From positions 124,001-188,000 of the forward strand of contig JAIOPJ010000021.1 in NCBI GenBank assembly GCA_021413975.1: 64,000 bases of DNA. Reading direction: 5' to 3'. Position numbers and translations under genes: made by a program. The first letter of the stretch is position 1. Every line of letters begins with the position of its first letter. The notes beneath the pieces are model-generated. The model was not told where the DNA came from, made no database searches, and was given only the letters and a program-made list of their open reading frames with translations. Shown piece by piece: positions 1 to 8,732 of the stretch. Origin of the DNA: Gemmatimonadota bacterium (lineage in GTDB: Bacteria > Gemmatimonadota > Gemmatimonadetes > Gemmatimonadales > Gemmatimonadaceae).

Positions 1-1190
1 AGACCGAGGAGCCAGGGCACGAACGCCGAGCGCAGGGCGCGGTCGACGGAGAGGAAGTCCACGACGCCGGTCTGCCAGAGCGTCCACTCGGAGCCGATCG
101 TGGTGGCCAACGAGGGGTGCCCCGTGACGAGCACGATCACCGCATCCCCGTTGTCGGGGTTGATCCGCATCGACGTGTTGATGGCCGGCGCGTTGGCCCC
201 ATCGTGGCCATAGACGTAGGCGCCGCTCGCCGTCGGGGCGTAGAGCGCCACGCCGAGCCCCCAGATGTCGAGCCCGAGTTTGCGCCCATGTGGTTGCCGC
301 ATGCCTTCGAGGGCCGCCCGATGCAGCAGCAGCGCGCCGGCGCCATCATCGGTCCGCAGCTGGGCCTGCGCGAAGGCCACCAGGTCACGCGCCGACGCCG
401 AGAGACCGGTGGCGCCTGCCGCCGCATATCGATAGGTCGGGACGATCGCACCGCGTGCATCGAACGACCGGGACACGTTGTCGAGCGGCGCAAGGTACGC
501 GTAGGTCGCGCGCTGCATGCCGAGCGGGCCGAGGACCGAGTCCTGCATCCAAGTCGCGAACGGCATGCCGGTCACGTCCTCCAGCAGCGCCTGGAGGATG
601 AGGTAGCCGCCGCCCGAGTACTGGAATCCGCTCCCCGGGGCGCGACCCACCGCGATGGTGACGGTGGAGTCGGAGGACGCCCGCGGATGGCGCAGGGTCT
701 CCTGCAGCGACGGCAGGGATTCGCTGGGGAGGTAGTCGCCGAAGCCCAACCCATCCGTCAATCCGGCGGTGTGCGACAACAGCCGACCGATGGTCACCTG
801 TTTCTGATCGAACGTCCCCGCAGGGAGCTGCCACTGTTTGAGATAGGTCGACACTGGCGCGTCGAGGTCCAGCCGTCCGGCCTGCACCTGCTGCATCACG
901 GCGTAGGCGGTGAACCACTTGCTCATCGAGGCCAAGGGGAAGCGGGTGTCGCGATCGACGGGATCGATGGAGGGCTTGTACTGCTCGGCATCTACCCTGC
1001 CCTGACGCAGCAGGACTAGGGCGAAGTTGCCCTTGCTCTGGTCCTGAGCGAGCGCGGAGGCGGCTTGCATGAAGGCGTGCGTGTCGCCGCGGGGGGCGAT
1101 GGGGTGGAGCCACCAGCCTTGGATCGCGCCGTAGGCGGCGATGCCGGTCCAGGCGAGCACCGCAACGGCGGCCAGCAGGAGTCGTTTCAT
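1..1190 (-). CDS. Serine beta-lactamase-like hydrolase (partial, runs off left edge)
   Basis: From the ATG at 1190 the minus strand is open for 396 codons to the window edge, so the C-terminus is missing. A basic then hydrophobic N-terminus (residues 1-20) looks like a signal peptide or membrane anchor. The SxxK nucleophile motif is S88-M-S-K91, the second-site tyrosine motif is Y191-S-G, and H329-D-G sits where class C enzymes have the KTG box. This is the pattern of the class C beta-lactamase/PBP4*/esterase superfamily, which acts in the periplasm as peptidase, esterase or lactamase. The family is diverse, so no substrate is claimed. The next gene on this strand (1436-2437) is 245 bp upstream and the gap shows nothing recognisable. 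Confidence 0.85.
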   Translation of the reverse strand, partial: MKRLLLAAVAVLAWTGIAAYGAIQGWWLHPIAPRGDTHAFMQAASALAQDQSKGNFALVLLRQGRVDAEQYKPSIDPVDRDTRFPLASMSKWFTAYAVMQQVQAGRLDLDAPVSTYLKQWQLPAGTFDQKQVTIGRLLSHTAGLTDGLGFGDYLPSESLPSLQETLRHPRASSDSTVTIAVGRAPGSGFQYSGGGYLILQALLEDVTGMPFATWMQDSVLGPLGMQRATYAYLAPLDNVSRSFDARGAIVPTYRYAAAGATGLSASARDLVAFAQAQLRTDDGAGALLLHRAALEGMRQPHGRKLGLDIWGLGVALYAPTASGAYVYGHDGANAPAINTSMRINPDNGDAVIVLVTGHPSLATTIGSEWTLWQTGVVDFLSVDRALRSAFVPWLLG

Positions 1191-1435
1191 CGTTCGCTTG
1201 GGAAAGGGCGTCGGGTGTCAGGACGGCTCAGACTCGGGACTACGCATGCGCTGGGCGCGACGTTTCGGGGGGTACTGATGGCGCCAGAACGCTGCGTGCG
1301 ACCAGCAGTTGAACGGTGGCGCGCGGGCGGACGCCCCAAGCCGCGCACGAGGTATGGCACCGGCATCACGGGTATGCGGCCAGTGCTACGTCGGGCACGC
1401 GTCGTGACCCGGCTGCCGATGCGGTTCGCTCCGCG

Positions 1436-2437
1436 TTACTGGCGCACGAGGAAGCTCACGCCACCCACCGTCACACGCAGTTGCCCGGGGGCCTCTCGGA
1501 CGCGGACCCCTTGGCCTTTGCGCAGCGCACGAAAGGCGTCCAGCGTCTCCAGCAGTCGCGCCGGCGGCTCGCTGATGGTGTTGTGGGCTGGCAGCAGTCG
1601 GCGCAGCGACGGCGCCAAGGCGACCAGGCGCGTCAAGCTGCGCTCGTACGCTTCAACATCGGTGCCAGGCGAGAACAGCCAGATCGTCGCGTCGTAGTAC
1701 GAGTCACCGGTCCACAGCAAGCCATGCGCACGATCGAGCAACGCGACGGCGTCGGGCGTATGTCCCGGGACATGCAGCAGCTCGAGCACGCGCCCGCCGA
1801 TGTCGACGCGCTCGCCGTCCCTGAAGCGATGGGTCGTGCGCCACGCGCGCGAACGGAAGGCCGCGGTATCCACGCCCGACGGTGGCCCGTCGCAGAATGC
1901 ATCGCTCGCGACCTCGCTGGCGAGATCGGCATGCGGTCGCCCGGTCTCATGGTCTCGCGTGAACGCCGTCTCCATGCCCCACACGTCGCTGAACTCGGCG
2001 TTCCCACCTACGTGATCGAAGTGCGAGTGCGAGTTGATGACCGTCACCGGCAGCGTCGTGAGTCGCTCGACGATGGGTCGAACGGGCACCAGGCCGATGC
2101 CGGTGTCAAAGAGCAGGGCACGTGTGGACCCGACGATGAGGTACGCGATCGCTTCTTGCGCCTGTCGTGGTTGGTTGATGGCGAAGATACCGGGTTCGAC
2201 GCGGCGCACATCGAACCAGTCCGAAGCCACATCGACCGACGCGAAGGCGGCGTTGACGGGGCGCGGCACGCTGCCACACCAACTCACCGGCGGTGTCTCG
2301 CGAGCCGCCCCTGCGCAGGCGGAGGCAGCGCACACGATGGCGATGCGCAGTGGTCGGAGGGCACTCTTGACCCAGTGCCCGTCGGCACCGAGCTCACTGG
2401 CCGTCGACATCCGGCATGTCTTTGTCATACGTCCCAC
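1436..2437 (-). CDS. MBL-fold metallo-hydrolase, probably exported
   Basis: The 333-residue frame has the full metallo-beta-lactamase zinc set: HSHFDH at 137-142, H226 in HVPGH, D245 in LLWTGD and H285 in PAHN. That supports an active dinuclear metallo-hydrolase. A hydrophobic stretch at about 29-43 ending in a cysteine suggests export, possibly as a lipoprotein. The N-terminus before it is long, so Met10 or another start may be the real one. The family includes lactamases, lactonases and glyoxalase-II-like thioesterases, and the substrate cannot be told. The gene is probably transcribed toward the serine hydrolase below it. The 236 bp between it and the DinB gene hold no visible feature. Confidence 0.85.
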   Translation of the reverse strand: MGRMTKTCRMSTASELGADGHWVKSALRPLRIAIVCAASACAGAARETPPVSWCGSVPRPVNAAFASVDVASDWFDVRRVEPGIFAINQPRQAQEAIAYLIVGSTRALLFDTGIGLVPVRPIVERLTTLPVTVINSHSHFDHVGGNAEFSDVWGMETAFTRDHETGRPHADLASEVASDAFCDGPPSGVDTAAFRSRAWRTTHRFRDGERVDIGGRVLELLHVPGHTPDAVALLDRAHGLLWTGDSYYDATIWLFSPGTDVEAYERSLTRLVALAPSLRRLLPAHNTISEPPARLLETLDAFRALRKGQGVRVREAPGQLRVTVGGVSFLVRQ

Positions 2438-2673
2438 GGTGATTGGAGATGCTGGGGCGGTTCTCGCCGTCGCTTAACCTCGCGGTAAGCGTCCCGTCGT
2501 CGGCGTTCGCGTACCGGAACGGGGATGGGTCAGACAACGTGCGACCGGGCTACCTGTCGGACTGTGTGTGCCGCCGTACGCTCCACGATGCCTTCGGCGA
2601 CGAGCTTTCGCCAGACGAGTACCAGCGGCCCCACAGCCGCCACCGCCCCCGCGCTCGTCGACCGCAAGCGTCG

Positions 2674-3261
2674 TCATGAGGTGCTCATCGGGACACTCGC
2701 GAATCGGCGTTGTACGTTCTCGAGATGATGCCGATTGTGATAGACCGTGAAGAGCAGCATCTCGCGGATGGTCAGGCGCCCCAGGAGGGGATGCGGCAGG
2801 CGGCGCGCGTCCAGCGCTGACTCCGGCCAGTGCCCGATCGCGTCGCACAAGCTCGCGACGGCGGCCGCGTGCCGAGCCATGATGCTCGCGCGCGCGGCCT
2901 CCGGACTGCTCGGTGCCGCCTGAGGGCGCGGAGCGAATCGGCCCGCGCTGGCACCTTGCGCGAGGCGAGCCCGATAGATCTCGCGCACGGATGCGTAGGG
3001 CCGCGAGGGCGCGCTCGCTCTGCCGAACGCGAAGAACAGGACGACGTGGGGCACCCGCAGCCCTTGGGTGACTGCGCGCATCGACTTGGTCAGATGGCGG
3101 ACATTGTCGGCGGGCGACCAGGCATCGCCGATCGGCGTGAGGAACGTGCCCGTGGCGAGCGAGTCCCAGTACTCCACGCTCTCGCGGTGAAGTGCCTTGA
3201 GAGCCGATTGAATCGCGCCTCCGGTTGAACTCACGGTGTCGCGCAAAGCAGCTTCATCCAT
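2674..3261 (-). CDS. DinB-family putative metalloenzyme
   Basis: From the ATG at 3261 this encodes 195 residues with the DinB four-helix pattern. H56 (in NVRHL) and the C-terminal HNRHH cluster (175-179) supply the three-histidine metal site. DinB proteins include thiol transferases (bacillithiol, mycothiol) and many of unknown role, so the reaction is unknown. The frame is open upstream to 3354, but that part lies in the inverted-repeat element (3275-3439) and is low in coding character, so the internal ATG was chosen. With the GNAT gene at 3517-4056 it forms an accessory pair, each preceded by the same element, which suggests arrival as mobile cassettes. Confidence 0.8.
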   Translation of the reverse strand: MDEAALRDTVSSTGGAIQSALKALHRESVEYWDSLATGTFLTPIGDAWSPADNVRHLTKSMRAVTQGLRVPHVVLFFAFGRASAPSRPYASVREIYRARLAQGASAGRFAPRPQAAPSSPEAARASIMARHAAAVASLCDAIGHWPESALDARRLPHPLLGRLTIREMLLFTVYHNRHHLENVQRRFASVPMSTS

Positions 3262-3274
3262 GAGATCCGTTCGC

Positions 3275-3439
3275 AACGAGGATGTAGGAACACTCACTGT
3301 CGACTCTCGAACGCGGCGATGTGGAGAAAGCGATCGCCGCAGAGGCCCCAGCATCGACGATCGGCATTGCTTTGAAGATCGAAGCGCCCCGCATGCGGCG
3401 AGGCGAAACGCATCGCCGAGCTATTCTACAGCCTCAATG
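3275..3439. repeat. 165-bp inverted-repeat-ended element, copy 1
   Basis: The left end AACGAGGATGTAGGAAC (from 3275) is matched by the inverted right end TATTCTACAGCCTCAATG (to 3439). The interior is clearly related to the element at 4057-4220 but in opposite orientation: both contain TGTGGAGAA, a GCxCCAGxATCGACGATC block and GGCAxTG. The left end lies 13 bp upstream of the DinB ATG and the right end merges into the attC-like structure. It has no convincing ORF. It could be a MITE-like element or a promoter-bearing head of gene cassettes. Confidence 0.7.
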
Positions 3440-3532
3440 CCGAACATAGAATTCGCCGCAGTGTCATAAAGCGCCAGCGGAGCTGGCGCACACCTCACGA
3501 GTCTGCGGCGTCTGCTTCATGCATTGTTAGCC
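3431..3532 (-). other. Integron attC-like recombination site
   Basis: Read on the minus strand, the site opens with CTAACAATGCATGAAGC then GACGCCGC, which closely resembles the R''-L'' half of integron attC sites (CTAACAAT, AAGC, GACGCCGC). The site folds: CAATGC (3435-3440) pairs with GCATTG (3521-3526), CGCCGCAG (3454-3461) with CTGCGGCG (3503-3510), and a central perfect hairpin has GCGCCAGC (3471-3478), loop GGA, and GCTGGCGC (3482-3489). As in real cassettes, the stop codon of the upstream gene (GNAT, 3517-3519) lies inside the site. The other core, CATTGAGG, departs from GTTRRRY. No integrase gene is present in the window. Confidence 0.6.
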
Positions 3533-4056
3533 GCGGGCGCGCTGCTGCGGGCGACCAGGGCCATCAGGTCGGTCCATCCGTAGCCGCCATGAAACTCGCC
3601 GGCCGGGGAGTGGAGGCGCTCGGCACCGAGCGCCTCGTAGAAGGCATTCGCGGCGCTGCTCGCGTCGCCGAAGAGGAGCATCGAGCGTATACCGCGCTGC
3701 AGGAAGCGTTCGGCGGCGGCGAGCAGAAGGCGCTGGCCGAGCCCGCGGCGATGGAGTTCGCGTAGCAGGTAAATCTTGTTGAGCTCGCCCGCATACCCCG
3801 GGACGCCGCCATCGTGGGCACACCCCTTAGCGAACCCGACGAGCCGTCCGTCTGCGGCTTCGATGCCAATCACGAACGTGTTGCGGTCGGCTTCGCGGAA
3901 CGTGTGCGTCCACTGCTCCTCGCGCAGCGCGACAGTCGGCCCGCCCCCGCGCGGGGCGTGCGTCTCCGCGAAGGTCGCGACGTGCAGCGCCGCCAGCGCG
4001 GGCACGTCCGCGGCGCCTAGATCGCGAATGGTGTACGTCAGCGATTGAGTCTGCAT
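3517..4056 (-). CDS. GNAT-family N-acetyltransferase
   Basis: The ATG at 4056 gives 179 residues with a standard GNAT fold. It has an N-terminal IRDLGAADVPAL strand-helix, VGFAKG beta strand, IYLLRELHRRGLGQRLL acetyl-CoA loop (pyrophosphate-binding RRGLGQ at 103-108), and a C-terminal NAFYEALGAE helix-strand. It transfers an acyl group from acyl-CoA to an unknown amine, and small-molecule or antibiotic substrates are common for cassette-borne members. The open frame extends to 4173, but that stretch belongs to the upstream repeat element. The last codons and stop lie in the attC-like site, as expected for an integron cassette. Confidence 0.88.
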   Translation of the reverse strand: MQTQSLTYTIRDLGAADVPALAALHVATFAETHAPRGGGPTVALREEQWTHTFREADRNTFVIGIEAADGRLVGFAKGCAHDGGVPGYAGELNKIYLLRELHRRGLGQRLLLAAAERFLQRGIRSMLLFGDASSAANAFYEALGAERLHSPAGEFHGGYGWTDLMALVARSSAPAANNA

Positions 4057-4220
4057 AACGAGGATGTAGAATAGTCCGAGGTCCACTGCCCGGCCTGCTT
4101 TCTCCCATACCGAAACCATTGCCGATGCGGCGATCGTCGATACTGGAGCCAATGTGAAGGTCGCATTCTCCACAAGGAACCTGTCGAACTCAGCGGTCGA
4201 CTTATTCTACATCCTCAACG
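4057..4220. repeat. 164-bp inverted-repeat-ended element, copy 2
   Basis: GAGGATGTAGAATA (4060-4073) and its exact reverse complement (4203-4216) form 14-bp perfect terminal inverted repeats. The interior is homologous to copy 1 (3275-3439) read in reverse. One end touches the GNAT start codon directly (4056/4057). The other continues into the hairpin at 4235-4280. No coding potential was recognised. The position between a hairpin site and a start codon is the same as for copy 1. Confidence 0.7.
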
Positions 4221-4280
4221 TTTGGTTGTGCTGCGGGCACTCAACAGGATGCGGCGGCGAAGCCGCCGCTGAGCTTGCCC
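4221..4280 (-). other. Hairpin, possible second (partial) attC-like site
   Basis: GCGGCGGC (4251-4258), loop GAA, GCCGCCGC (4262-4269) form a perfect stem, extended by CTCA/TGAG and GGGCA/TGCCC (4235-4243 with 4270-4280). On the minus strand the next bases are AACGTTGAGG (to 4211), a GTTRRR-like core directly followed by the repeat element, as at the downstream site. A matching RYYYAAC core on the far side was not found, so this may be a decayed or half site. Confidence 0.35.
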
Positions 4281-4457
4281 CGATTTGGTGGACGCGTAAG
4301 TGATCGGCGAAATAGACAGACCTGCTTCGTCCGGCCGGATCAGTCCTCTCCCACCCGCTTCGGGCCCTACCCCACAGGTCGGTGGACCATGCGCGCCAGC
4401 ACCCCCACCGTCCTTCACGGCAGCATCGCAATGCCGTCGGCCCCACCCACACAACAA

Positions 4458-4490
4458 CAACGGGGAAGCGCCCCTAGCGCCCCCCCGTTG
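4458..4490 (-). terminator. Probable terminator of tRNA-Leu
   Basis: CAACGGGG (4458-4465) pairs with CCCCGTTG (4483-4490), with an inner GCGC/GCGC pairing. On the minus strand the stem is followed by TTGTTGTTGT. It lies 28 bp past the 3' end of the tRNA. The U-tract is interrupted, so strength is uncertain. The rest of 4281-4517 holds no recognisable gene. Confidence 0.5.
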
Positions 4491-4517
4491 CCATCCACCC
4501 GCTCCGATCTCCGATCA

Positions 4518-4601
4518 TGCCCAGAGGGGGAATCGAACCCCCATGAGGTTGCCCTCGACGGATTTTGAGTCCGTTGCGTCTGCCGGTTCCGCCATCCGGG
4601 C
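4518..4601 (-). tRNA. tRNA-Leu (anticodon CAA)
   Basis: On the minus strand the acceptor 5' arm GCCCGGA (from 4601) pairs with TCTGGGC (4525-4519), with one G-U pair, followed by discriminator A at 4518. The anticodon stem ACGGA/TCCGT encloses loop CTCAAAA, giving anticodon CAA (4565-4567). A long variable arm and the T-arm GGGGGTTCGATTCCCCC complete a class II tRNA. CCA is not encoded. It reads leucine UUG codons. The cassette region 2674-4280 begins just past its 3' end, a common insertion site for islands. Confidence 0.95.
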
Positions 4602-4645
4602 CACCCGAGGAACCTAACGCCCCCGGCCAGCCGGATGAAGCGGGA

Positions 4646-5287
4646 TCAGGCCCGGCCCAGCGGCCGACGCACACCACCACGCGGCGTCGCCGCGCCCGGA
4701 CGACCGCCGGGCTGCGTCCCGCCTATGCCGCCAGGCCGGCCTCCGGGCGCGATGCCCCCGGGCCGACGCGCGCCGCCACCCGGAGGAGCACGCATCCCAT
4801 CCTCGCGCATCTCCATCACGCGGCGCCGGATCTGCTCCTCCATCGCGAAGTACTTGGCCCGCTGGATCGGCGTGAGGAAGGTGCCGAGCTCGCGCTGCTC
4901 CGCCTCCAACTGCTCGAACCGCTGCCGTTGCACCGCGAGCATCTGGTCCAGCAACCGCGCCACCTGCGCCTGACGCGTGGTGTCCCCCGACTCCATCTCG
5001 TCGCGCAGGTCCATGCGCACGTCACGCTCGCGCGTCAGCAGCTCGCGCCGCTGCACGTCGAACCGGCGGTTCGTCTCGCCGAGCTTCTTCATCTGCTCGT
5101 TGTTGAGCCCCAGCTGCCGGCGCACCACCTCGGCCATGCGCTGACGCACGCGCGCCTCGAGCGAATCGCGCTCGGCGCCCTGCAACAGCGGCGGCGGCGG
5201 ACCGGGCTCCTGTGCACCGGCGGCAGCACCCGCGCCACCGAACAGGAGTGCGGCAAGGGCCAGGCGAAGGATCGATCGCGTACGCAT
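4646..5287 (-). CDS. Exported Spy/CpxP-like LTxxQ protein
   Basis: This 213-residue protein has a signal peptide (cleavage near AGA-Q26) and a long charged helical region. It carries two LTxxQ-like motifs, LGLNNEQ (59-65) and FLTPIQRAKY (137-146), spaced as in periplasmic Spy/CpxP chaperone-like proteins. The C-terminus (about 165-213) is low-complexity Gly/Pro/Arg. It is the last gene of the ECF sigma operon, with its ATG overlapping the anti-sigma stop by one base (TGATG). It may be an envelope-stress effector or sensor for that system. The sequence match to the family is loose. Confidence 0.7.
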   Translation of the reverse strand: MRTRSILRLALAALLFGGAGAAAGAQEPGPPPPLLQGAERDSLEARVRQRMAEVVRRQLGLNNEQMKKLGETNRRFDVQRRELLTRERDVRMDLRDEMESGDTTRQAQVARLLDQMLAVQRQRFEQLEAEQRELGTFLTPIQRAKYFAMEEQIRRRVMEMREDGMRAPPGGGARRPGGIAPGGRPGGIGGTQPGGRPGAATPRGGVRRPLGRA

Positions 5288-5901
5288 CAGCGGCTCCCCG
5301 GCGTGTCGACGACCGGCTGCCGCATGGCCGCCGGCTCGATCGTGATCTTCCCGTCGAACCCTTCGAGCTCGGTGAGCAGCGCCGAGAGATCGTCGGAGGT
5401 GAGGTCCACCAGCGCATCACCCACGGAGAGCTCGCTCCCCGCCGCTGCCGCCGGCGGCGCCGGATCGGTCGCGATCACCGTCGCGGTGTCGGGGGCCGAC
5501 GGCCCTTCGTTCGACGACGGAGTGCGATCGAGCAGGCGCAGCGAGAGCGACGCGACGATGAGCAGCGACGCCGCCGCGGCCAAGAGCTGCCGCGAGCGCC
5601 AGACGGAACGACGCGCCACCGCGGCGACGGGCTTCGCCCCGCCCCGCTCCACGCGGAGCACCGGCGCCGCAGAGGCACCTGCCGCCGACTGGCCCACCGC
5701 CGCGGCGATCGCCGCGACGTCCACGCGCGGCGCGCTCGCCCGCAGCACCAGCCGCGAGGTCTCGAGCACCGCGAGCTCGGCCGCGCACTCCGCGCAGCCC
5801 GCCGAGTGCATGCGCACCCGCTCCGCCTCGGCGGCCTCGAGCGACCCGTGCGCCAGCAGCGGCAGCAGGTCGCGCATCTCCTCATTCAGGCATTCAGTCA
5901 T
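5287..5901 (-). CDS. Anti-sigma factor with zinc-finger N-terminus
   Basis: The 204-residue protein has a ZAS motif H32-SAG-C36-AE-C39, a linker, one transmembrane helix (about 106-123), and an exported C-terminal part rich in acidic residues. This is the classic single-pass anti-sigma layout: the cytoplasmic zinc domain holds the sigma factor and the outer part senses envelope signals. It starts 8 bp inside the sigma gene, so the two are translationally coupled. Its partner is the sigma factor at 5894-6451, inferred from context. Confidence 0.85.
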   Translation of the reverse strand: MTECLNEEMRDLLPLLAHGSLEAAEAERVRMHSAGCAECAAELAVLETSRLVLRASAPRVDVAAIAAAVGQSAAGASAAPVLRVERGGAKPVAAVARRSVWRSRQLLAAAASLLIVASLSLRLLDRTPSSNEGPSAPDTATVIATDPAPPAAAAGSELSVGDALVDLTSDDLSALLTELEGFDGKITIEPAAMRQPVVDTPGSR

Positions 5902-6451
5902 CGCTCAGGTACTCCTTGATGATCCGCATCGCATTGTGGTAGTGCACCCGGCACGCGCCATCCGTGCTCTCCACGACCTTCGCGATCTCGTTGTACGGCA
6001 TCCCTTCCGTCACCCGCAGCGTGAAGACCTCGCGCTGCAACGGCGTCAACCGGGCCACCGCGTCGTTCACCCGCTTCGCCGTCTCCTCCGCCACCAGTCC
6101 GTCCAGCGCGTCGTACCCCACCACTGCATGTCCCTCGTCCAGCTCCACCCCGTCCCTTCGTCGTCGCTCAGTGCGCTTGCGGTCGAGCACCAGCCGTTTG
6201 CAGATCGTGAAGAGCCAGGTGCGGAGCGAACTGTCGGCCCGGAAGCTCTCCAGCGAGTTGAAGGCGCGTACGAACGTGTCCTGCACCAGCTCGTCGATCC
6301 TGTCCCGTTCCCCCAGGCTCGCCGCGAAGCGGGCCAGGGGCTGCGCATGACGCCCCACCAGGGCCGTGGCTGCCCGCTGATCGCCCCCCTGCCACTGGGC
6401 GATCAACTCCGCGTCGGTCGCGTCAGAGGTCCCGGGGACTGGATAGGCCAT
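5894..6451 (-). CDS. ECF-family RNA polymerase sigma factor
   Basis: The 185-residue protein contains sigma region 2 (DELVQDTFVRAFNSLESF, about 53-70) with the RTWLFTICKRL helix. It also has region 4 with the LTPLQREVFTLR and NEIAKV helix-turn-helix (about 135-165), as in RpoE-like ECF sigma factors. It heads a three-gene operon with its anti-sigma and a Spy-like protein, pointing to an envelope-stress regulon. It diverges from the glycerophosphodiesterase gene with only 49 bp between starts. I could not pick out an autoregulated promoter there. Confidence 0.92.
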   Translation of the reverse strand: MAYPVPGTSDATDAELIAQWQGGDQRAATALVGRHAQPLARFAASLGERDRIDELVQDTFVRAFNSLESFRADSSLRTWLFTICKRLVLDRKRTERRRRDGVELDEGHAVVGYDALDGLVAEETAKRVNDAVARLTPLQREVFTLRVTEGMPYNEIAKVVESTDGACRVHYHNAMRIIKEYLSDD

Positions 6452-6500
6452 GCGTTCACCCGATGAGACGCCGGCACCCCGTCGGCGTTAAGATTGGCTC

Positions 6501-7175
6501 GTGACCATCCCAGAGATCATCGCCCACCGGGGGGCCTCCCGGGAACGACCGGAGAATACCCTCGCCGCCTTCCACCGGGCAGTGGAGCTCGGTGCCGACG
6601 CCGCGGAGCTCGACGTCCACCGCACCCTCGACGGGGTGGTCGTGGTCCACCACGACCCCGGGATCGAGGGACTGGGGGCCATCCAGGCCCTGACCATGGC
6701 CCGGTTGGCCACCCACCGGGTTCGGGGCGAGCCCATCCCGACGCTCGACGAGGTCTTCGCGGCCGTCGGAGCGCGGCTCCGGATCTACGTGGAGCTCAAG
6801 GGGAGCGACGTCGCTCCCGGCGCGCTCGACTGCATCGCCCGGCACCCCACGGGGCCCGGCAGCGCGGTGCACTGTTTCGACCACCGGCTGGTGGCCGAGT
6901 CGCGCCGGCTCGCCCCGCAGGTGGCCCGGGGGGTGCTCGAGGTGAGCTACCCGGTCGATACGACCGGCGCCGCCCGCCAGGTCGACGCCCGCGACCTCTG
7001 GCGTCAGCGTGATTTCGTCGATCGCGCCTTCATCGAGGCCGCCCACGCCGAGGGCCGGCGGGTGGTCGCCTGGACGGTGAACGACGCCCCCCTCATGCGC
7101 CGGTTGGCCGACTGGGGCATCGACGCCATCTGCACCGACGACGTCGCCCTCGCCCGCGAGACGCTCGGCAGGTAG
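6501..7175 (+). CDS. ugpQ: Glycerophosphodiester phosphodiesterase
   Basis: The GTG start at 6501 gives 224 residues. Family signature residues are HRGASRERPENT (9-20), ELDVHRTLDG with the metal-binding E and D, VVVHHDP, a YVELKG strand and a C-terminal WTVNDAPLMRRL plus ICTDD. These match GDPD/UgpQ-type TIM-barrel enzymes that cleave glycerophosphodiesters to glycerol-3-phosphate and an alcohol. No signal peptide is visible, so it is probably cytoplasmic. Length is normal for the short bacterial form. Confidence 0.9.
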   Translation: MTIPEIIAHRGASRERPENTLAAFHRAVELGADAAELDVHRTLDGVVVVHHDPGIEGLGAIQALTMARLATHRVRGEPIPTLDEVFAAVGARLRIYVELKGSDVAPGALDCIARHPTGPGSAVHCFDHRLVAESRRLAPQVARGVLEVSYPVDTTGAARQVDARDLWRQRDFVDRAFIEAAHAEGRRVVAWTVNDAPLMRRLADWGIDAICTDDVALARETLGR

Positions 7176-7250
7176 CTTCTGCCGCCCCCACCGTCCCTCC
7201 CCGCCCGGCGCGCTCCGCCCCGGGCCCAGTCCTCCCCTCGTCTCCAGAGG

Positions 7251-8731
<1,481 letters not shown>

Positions 8732-8732
<1 letters not shown>

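Noticed and set aside
1191-1435. Gene or promoter in the 245-bp gap between the two left-end hydrolases
   Set aside because: No ORF with coding character and no convincing -35/-10 pair.
2438-2673. A further attC site after the DinB gene
   Set aside because: No GTTRRRY/RYYYAAC cores or paired arms were found downstream of its stop, so the cassette array, if real, ends or has decayed there.
4281-4517. Small open frames between the cassette region and the tRNA
   Set aside because: Pro/Ser/Arg-rich translations, no ribosome sites; one runs straight into the tRNA.
4565-6466. Long open frames antisense to real genes (for example 633 codons at 4565-6466 plus, 781 codons at 6456-8801 minus, 826 codons at 20544-23024 plus)
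   Set aside because: They are mirror frames of clear genes in GC-rich DNA, and their translations are low-complexity Arg/Ala/Pro/His mixes with no family motifs.
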